From positions 62,001-126,000 of the forward strand of contig JAQGDQ010000424.1 in NCBI GenBank assembly GCA_030141605.1: DNA of 64,000 nucleotides, read 5' to 3'. This DNA comes from Tubiluchus corallicola. Lineage: Eukaryota; Priapulida; Priapulimorpha; Priapulimorphida; Tubiluchidae. The position numbers and the translations under genes are program-made. Of the stretch, positions 51,301 to 60,300 are shown one piece after another (the first letter of the stretch is position 1; each line of letters begins with the position of its first letter). Below the pieces are notes generated by a model. It searched no databases, had not been told where the DNA came from, and saw only the letters and a list, made by a program, of their open reading frames with translations.

Positions 51301-54300
51301 CTTACGTTGCATACTGTTAGCTTACACAATTATGAGTATAAGTCGTAGGTAGTTAGAACACCTGAAAAAATGTTATTTTTTATTCTTTTCTAGGTTTTTC
51401 TGGGTAGTTACATAATTGATTTTTCAACTAAACTTAGTTCATCTTTCTTTTTGCACGTTTTGAATTGTATAAGCCTTTTAATGAAGTAGATTTTTATACT
51501 AAAACAATTCTGCCCATTTTATCTTTGTGCTAGGTTCTCGTTTTGACAAACTTGATAAAATCTTATGCGTAAATCAATCTGTTTTTATTAGCTGGGTTAT
51601 TTTTTGTATTTATATTATTAATTAAATAGTGGTCTGTAGTTTTAATTGATAACTTTATTTATTTGTTGTCATCTGATGAAGCGTTCTCGTAAGTTAAGAC
51701 CAATAAATGAAGTGTACTTTGTCTTGGGTCAGTACGATAATAAAAATTTGGCTGGTAACGTTAACACATTCGTCCTCGTCTCGTTGCGTTTGCACGAATA
51801 CGTCTCCGTTTTCTATACTTCCTTGTGTAAGATTGATTAGCAGTCAAACTTACTAAGTTTAACTGATAATTACAGTTAGTATGTTTTAATACTTAAAAAT
51901 TTTTAGTATTTGAAGCCAGATTTCAAGCATGCTTTTCACGTATTAGCATGTTCATTTCTTGTATTGAGTTTTCCTTTTTATGGATATTTGTCTTATCATT
52001 GCTGTAAATGTTTTTTTTCAAATTTTGTTTGAAACTTTGTGCTTTTCTGACACAGTGTTGCGTGTGAGATGATTCCGCTTGTTCAGAACTTTCAGTTCTT
52101 TTATGTTTACCGTTAGGTACTTATGTTTTATAGCTTGCAAAGTTTGTAAAATATAAGCAAGAAATTTTATTATGTAACAATCGATGTGTCTTTGTCACTT
52201 TAAGTTAACATGTTTCTAAATTAACTATTTCGCAGCTAGTAGACCAGCTGCAACTGTTGCTATTCTAGATCTGTCTAATTTGGTTCATTTTTAGCATTGT
52301 CACGTTGTATAATTGTAGCCTGGCGTGGTACTTACCTAACAAGATGCAGTTACAACTTTACAATATTCGTAATTGTCGTCATTGTCCTCTTACATAAACT
52401 CCAAAATTTGCAGTCATTACCCGCTACATTTTTTGTAAGAATTTAATTTACAAAATTGATCATTTCGTTCGCTTTTCTCTGCGAAAACCAAATTTTGTCA
52501 GTGTCCAAAAGCGAGAAGGTCTGACTTAAGTAGAGGCGCCTCTTTGTAAACAGTTGTTAATGGGCCAAGGACTGTGTTGACGTTTGAGTTCAAATTTCTT
52601 GTGCTTGGTCTGATCAGTATAGCAGGCGTCTTTCAATCAGTGTTGAAATCAATTGTATTTTGGTGAAAGTAAAATGGTTGCTTGGAAATCTTGCTGCTTT
52701 ATAAATGATTCTGTTAATAAATAAATTTATTCATAAAAAAGAAATCTTAGTCTCAAAGTGAATAAGACAATGGCGGAACTCTTCTTGTACATTTACATGT
52801 ATTAATGAAGTTTTACATCGTGTCATTCAATTTTATTGATTTTTTTAGAACTTTAGATCAATTGTCTATAAAAACTCCTGCATTTGTACATTTTTCATCT
52901 CAAGTTTTGATAGGTCACAATCGTGTTGCAACCTGGTTTTTGAAATGATAGAATTATAATTTATTCTTTAGCTTTTTATGTAATTTTTTGTGTCCTGTTT
53001 TAGACAGCAAAGAGTTCAGAGAGCGGGGATTTGACCAGCGTCTTTCCGGTGCTTTCCGAAGATCAGACAGTACGCAAAGTAACCCGGAGGGTAAACGAGT
53101 GGGTCCTCCGCGTCCGCCGCCGCCCCGTACTCAGTTATCATCGCATCCGGATCCGCTTCCGTCTGCGGAACCTATAGCCAGGTAAAGTGGCGAGCTACTG
53201 CGGCTCTTTTGGCAAATGTGAATGGGGTTAGAGATTACAGCTGAGCAATTACTGTGCTGTTGAACACAGAAGTGTCAATCGATTGAATAGATTGTAGAAA
53301 TGAACGGCCAGAGAGTAAATTAATGTTGCGGAAGATAAATTCGACCAACGAAGCCACATTTCGAGCCAGAGGTTCTACATTTAAAGGACAAGAAAAGGCC
53401 TAGTTAAAGCAAGTCTCAGAAAATTTTCGCTAAAGAATTATAACGGTTAGAGGCAATCTTAAGCGTTTATCATACTCACGTTAAAAGAATTTCCTGTTTG
53501 TTTTCATTTTAAATACTCCCGCGAGACTGTCACGGCGGCGCCATATTAGATGGCGTCACAGAACCACAACACAAATCTTTATAGTACACGTGCTCAGAAC
53601 TCACTGCGACTGTGTTCGAGTGATGTCATGCCACGTGATCAGTCACATGCTGGCTTTTCAATTGGCGGACTAAATGAAACATGTCTGCACCAACGTTTAC
53701 TGCAGCAGTTGAAATATTTTGCAAAAATTCGAGTAAATGCGAAAACGTGAGTACTTTACTCACTTAAAATTATACTTAGGTGATATAATTTTTTATTTCG
53801 AATTTTCTAAGGCCTACTTTGGTTGGCCATTTTCTTGTCCTTTAAAAAACGGTTGTGTTTTTGTGCTTTTGAAGCCGTTCTGGGAATTTTTAATTTAAAT
53901 TATAGTAAGTCCTCGCTTAGCGACGTTAATGGCTTCCAAGAAAATGCGACGTTAAGCGAAACGGAAGCCAAGACTTCCATACTGAGAATAATATAAAAGA
54001 ATTGACATGCATTCCAGAAGCAAAAGTCAATACTGCTTAGATCATATAAGTTAAACATTCTATGAATTTTATTCGTATTTCTACTGATTAATGTCTTCCT
54101 GTTTGCCTGAAGCCACTTATTAGCTATAGTGGTTTCTCTTTCCTTAATGTTTAATCCTAGTCAGTGGTTGAACAATAAACACTGCAGAGTCAAAGCCCCC
54201 TTGGGCGACCTTGGAAATTTTACCTACTTACTTAATCTGGTTGCTACAGCAGTAGGTTGCAGACAGAATTGCTCGCTGGTCACTTGATACTTGATACAAA

Positions 54301-57300
54301 CTGCTAGTAATACAGTAGCAGCATCAGTGGTCAGTCGGGAAGCAAAAACATGTACAATAATTACACTGTTTACATTACTAGTGCATTTTTAGATGAGAAT
54401 AACCCAGTATGGTCTGTTTTAATGCATCAAATTAGGTAAAAATTTTGTTAAAAATCAGCCTTGAGCAAAGTTAAAAAATCATTGTTAAAGCCAAACGTGC
54501 ATCATTAAGTGAAAAAAGTTATCAAATGACCGGTATCGTTAAAACGAAACGTTGCTCAACGGGGATGACTTACTGTATTCTTTACTGATTTTAGAACAAA
54601 CAGCATTTTCTGAATTAAGGAGACAATACTTTTTTAGTGAACACGTGTGAAAGAAGTGTTTTTTTCACCTGTATTCTGTTCATCCTGATTCGTGTTTTTA
54701 CAGGAACTTGGCAACGTTGCATCTGCACAACACCACCGCCGAGGCTCTACGCGCTGAGGGTGACGAAAAGAACGCAGCGCTCCTGGAAATGATTGCAGCT
54801 AAACGTGCAGCTTTGTTGCATAAATCTGAATCTCAGGTAAACAAGAAGCTGATTTATGATCTGAATGTTGAAGAGGCTGATTTATGATCTGAATGTTGCA
54901 GAGGCTGATTTATAATAGTGTATATTAATTTCGGTGTATATATAATTATATTAATAACGATTCATCATTACACGATATCTGGATGATTTGTTACTTGATT
55001 TCATTGTAATTTGATTATGGGTGCCACAAACGGCTCGTTAAAAAGTTAATGGCAGTTAACTTTGAAGCGGGTTTCTCTGGGGAAGTATTGTTTGAGATGT
55101 GCAATAGAACTCTGAATACGGAGTGTGTGTAAAATTCATAACAAGCTTAGTCTCTGAAACTAAAGACTTTCGGTTGGCATTTAGTCAGCATATTGTCATG
55201 CATGTGTTTCCTGTAGGCTAGTTACAGACTTGCTTACTTCAAACATCTCACTGAATGAAAAAAGAGCCAAAATTCCTGCACTGCTTATCGAGTCCTGCTG
55301 CTGTTGCCTAGTAATTGTGGAAGGACAGGAATCTATACATGAAATTTAAATTTTTAAAAATCATCCGTTAAGATGAGCTGCTGAACTTGCAGTGGCATCC
55401 CAGCTGTTGTAAGATGTGCATACATCTTCTCTCGGTGAAGTAGAACAAGCTTTAGACAGAGCAGAGATGCAATTTTGCCCCATCCATTTGCTAACCGGGT
55501 CTGACGTTGTCTAACTCTGCACGCAAATCTTCACCGGAGCACAAAGTTATTTTCTCCATCATAGATTAATGTATTACTGTAGTTTTTTACTGTAATACTT
55601 TTGATTGTTGTCCGGAATGTGCAGCGCTAAATTTAAACGATTCGTTCTTTTGCCGGTGATACAAGAAACACGAGCAGAATGAATCATTTTTCTCTAATTC
55701 TGAATTTCCTGTCTCGTGCATCAACTGTTTTTACCGATTTAGCTGTCTGAAGCGAGTACGTTAGTGAGTCACAGTTCAGAGATGGCTTCTAGTCCATGTG
55801 AGAGCGAGCGTGCAAAGATCTACTCCCACTGTATACGTCCCATACCGTCGGACAGCAGTCTGTCAGAGGTAACTGTATTTTTTCCTCAATTTCATTGTAA
55901 TCATAATCTCATTAGATGGAGGTTGCACCCCATTGGCATAGCAAGTGCTTGTCGCGCTTTTTGGTAACGCAGTCTAGTGGTAACACGTTCGGTTTCCGCT
56001 TGGGAGATCGTGAGTTCGATACAGTGGCCGGGTAATACCAAAGACTTTAAAAATGGTACCTGCTGTTGCCCTGCCTGACACATGGTATTTAGGGTAATTG
56101 ATTCACATAAGTCCGCATAATTGACTCGATATTTTACTTTACATACTTAAAATAAGACATTTGTATGTACCCAAAGAGCTTTTATTGCTTTTATGTCATC
56201 GTTACATCTATTCTATGCACTATTACATACGTGGAAACAGTCATGTTACGTACAGCTTTGTAAGCAGGTGCAATACGTTTATCGTATGCACTAATATGTT
56301 AGCCTAGCGGTTTCGCTTTGAATCTGTCACCCCCTTGTCCACTGCAATTAATCTTGTTGTTTCTGGAAGCTAAACATTTAATCACTTGCTCGGTGGTTTG
56401 CTTTTAAAGCTCCTGCTGCTTTTCACAAGGTCGCAGCTCAAGCGCTAAGTGACCAGGTGTTTTGCTTGAATATGTGCAGCGCACAGTAACCGATTTTCAA
56501 CATTTTTATCATTATGAGAATTTCATAATCCAATTTCTTCGTGAACAAATGAAGCAACTGACCTTGCACGAATTTTTGTAATTTTTAATGGGTTATAATC
56601 AGATTTTTGGGATTTTTTTTTATTAATTTGCTTATATAAATTATGTTTCTTAAATAATTGCGCATAGGTATTTTTGACATTAATTCGTTTCTAAAATTCA
56701 TTTAAAGCCTTTGCAATGCATACTAAGCTGATGAATCATATTTCTATACCAGCAATACTACACCCATCGGTTAATAGGTTCAGTCGGTTAATTGGGTCAA
56801 AACTCTTCTGTCCCAAAGTGAGTCTATTAAGCGGCGCCTACTGTACTGCCGTGTTTTCAGTTAAAGGCGTCCATTTATAGTGGCAATAGAAGCTGATGAA
56901 AATGCACCTTTGTCAGTTTGTTATTACTGCCATTGTCAGGTGTTTTTACTACCTTATTTTTCAGTTTTGATAAACAGTTGAATTATCTGATTTGTAATTC
57001 ATGAAATATTTTAAGATTTTATTTTGAAAGTTTCTGTCTAGCGGACTTTAATAACAGGCAGATTTCGTGGTATTTTCTAGGCGGGCACCCATTCTCCCAT
57101 ACCGGGACAGGTTCCTCGGAAGAGGACGACGTCTGTGTTCAGTACAAAGAGTAATCAAAGTGCTGGTTTTCGGTTTAATGCGGGTGGAATGATTGCAACT
57201 TCACCTAGTCCTGATACAGGTAGACATTACCTGTTTGAAGGTATGGTAGGTAAGTGACTTGATGTATTGGAACTGGGTTAATGGTCCTGTGTTCGTGTTT

Positions 57301-60300
57301 GTCACTGTTTCATACACATTTGTTACTTTTTTGACTAGTAGTTCTGGCTCCTATGGATAAAAGGAATCATTCATTTTTTCAAGAAATCACTGCATTAAGC
57401 AGTAGTTAGTTGCCATGCTTGTTCAAGTTTTGGGGCTTAACTGGATGCTCCGCATTTTGCCTTCACGGCTAAGTTCTTGTTTTGGCTGCTCTGCTTTACT
57501 GCCGTAACCAAATAGTGGAGTGATACTTCTTCATAGCTAGAATGCCTGTATTTGTAGACATGTGTAAGGTCCAGTTAAGCCTGGAAATCTGGTGTAGCAT
57601 GGTAACTGCCGATGGCTATTTTCCTTAATACATTGATTTCTCAGTTAGTGTACATGCTTTTTCACTCATTTATTTTTTACTTTGAGTGCATTAATTAGTC
57701 CCATTCCTAGCAAAATACAAGATTTATCATTTTTAGTTCTGAAAAAAATGACGTGGACTTGAACAAAGAAGTAATTTCAAATTGTCAGTAAATTTCAATG
57801 AAAGATCCTGAGTTTGATCCAGAAATTAAAATGTATTAATTTTATTACTTCTTAATGAAAAAGTTTCCACAATTCGGTGCGCTAAAAACCGCTAAGCGTG
57901 GCTCTTAACGGATGACACCGCTTTCTTCAGTTTCAGACTTTGGCTTTAAGTGGTGTAAAATTTTCAAAAATAATCATAAGTTCAAACTAATACATTCTCG
58001 TGGAAGCAGTAATTTTGCTTTTTCTGTTTCCAAGCTCAGATCTTTGTCACGAAGAGCCATCTACTGGATTTAAACATAACTTCAATGTGCTGTTGCAAAA
58101 TCCATAGCAACCAATATCTGTGCGATTGCTAAGTGTTTTTGTAGAAACGTAACAAAAAACAATGGCTGATTTTCTCAAGATTATGTTTTTCAGTGCATAG
58201 CCTGCAGCTTATCTCAGCTTAGAAATAACATAGAATGAAGAACTTGGTATCAAAATGATCCTCATGAAATGAAAATTCAGGATACGTGAATAACTAGAAA
58301 AACTCAATAGCCGACTTACGGACGATTTTGCTGACAAGCACACAAATCATATTACTAGTTAAAAAAATCAAAATAATTATTATATTTTTGTTAGTATCCC
58401 CTATCTTATATGTCCTTCTGCTTCCCCTAAGATTGCTTTTTGAGATCAGGTCTGACAACTTCTCCCCTTTCTTCCCATCACAGTTTTTTAAAGGAGCCGT
58501 CCCAATAACACCTTTACTTGTTGTACAGATAAAGATCGCTCCGCTCTGTGGGACCAACAGCAGTTCTGGGAGGACGTGTTCTACGACGCCGTGGCGCAAG
58601 AACGGGACATCGTGGGGATGGACCAGGGTCCGGCGGAGATGATGGATCGCTACACGTCGCTGAGCGCCATCGATCAGAAGCGACTGGAACTGGACGAGGA
58701 TAAGCTGCTCTCGCGGATGCTGTACAACATGACGGCGTTCATGGTGATGATGAACGCGCGAAGGGCTGAAATCAAGAAGAAGCTGAGGCGGTTGCTAGGT
58801 CGGAGCCACATCGGGTTGAACCTTAGCGCAGAGGTCAACGACTTGCTAGATAATGTTACTAACCTGGTAAGTGTTAAGATTCGTCTAGTATTGTCTCTAG
58901 TATAATTTAGTTGTGTGTGGGGGTGAGCATCGAATGTTCGAATTCGATTCGAACAAGTTTTTTAAGTTCGAATTTGATTCGAATCTAAAACTATAGATTC
59001 GCATAATTTAGCACTTCAGTCACATATGTTCTTTATTATTAAAACGTTTGAAACTTCACGCAATTAGCATAATTTAGCTGTGATTTCTGTGCACAATTTT
59101 AAACAAATTATCAGTGGTTTTACTGCAGAACAAAATCGAGTAATATGCACGACCTTTGTAAGACTAATTTTTACTGGTGCTTCGAAAACTTGTTCGAAAA
59201 TCATTCAATCTCAATTCGAATTCGATTTTAAAGTCTGTTTGATTCGAATTTGAAAGTCTCGAATTCGATTCGATTCGAATTTGCTTTCTGGTAAAAATTG
59301 CTCATCCCTAGTTGTGTGTTACATTCATTTCCAAATTTGTGTCATGATTAGGCATTCTCGTAGTTTGTAACTTATACCTGATAGCAAAATTAAAATTTAA
59401 TCAGTTAGAGGAAATAAATGATTATTCCTTTATCATAATCATTTATTATTATACGAGTTACGGTTATTTCTGACTACTTTGCCGTTGTTTAATCATGGCC
59501 GTTTTAATGTCAGAGGTTGTTTAATGCATTAATCTTTTTCGAATAAAGTTGTTAATAAAGATGTGGTACTGATGTAGTCGATAAGAGGCGAATAAAATGA
59601 CGCAATGGAAACTGAACAAAAGTTACAAAAAATAATCAAGTTCGTGGCGATATTAAAACATGTTCAGATTAGCGAGACATCACCTGATCAAAAGACATTC
59701 GTACTGGCTAACATTCGAAAGTCCAAACCAGCAGTGCAAAATGTTTATGAATGGTGGTGTGCACCTTTCATTCAGCTCCAGTCTGTGTAAGTGTGAATTT
59801 GCATGTTTCCTTAGTGCGAACAGGCTTACTAGGCTCCTTTGTGCAGTTCAATCATGTAGAATGAGAGATATATTTTGAACTTTGACCTCAGATATCGCAT
59901 TACATACACAAAGCCGTGCGGAGACAAAGATGTCAGCGATGAAATCAACTAAGAAGTTGTATTCCATTGTCTGTCGTATTAGAAATGAATTTTTAGTTTT
60001 GTCACAATGGATATAATGAAGTAAAGTAAAAGTAAAGTAAAAAAATTTTGTTTGTCTCCGAATGTTACAAAATAAACATAAACAAAAGGTAAAAACTAAA
60101 ATAAAGACGGAAAAGAGACGGGGTGGCGAAAAGACCAAGGGTCACCAAGTCAACCACCCCTATCCAAACTGAAGAAAATTATGTGACCTGTCAAGTAAGG
60201 TATGTACAAATGAAAATAATCAGCAAAAAAATGCAGCAACAAGTTCAAATGAGTTTAAATTTAGAAACAGTAAATAAGTTTGGCTATGAGAAGAGGCAAA

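Noticed and set aside
59605-59878. Small open frames in intron 21
   Set aside because: No recognisable family, no splice fit with neighbouring phase-0 exons, AT-rich composition like the intron.
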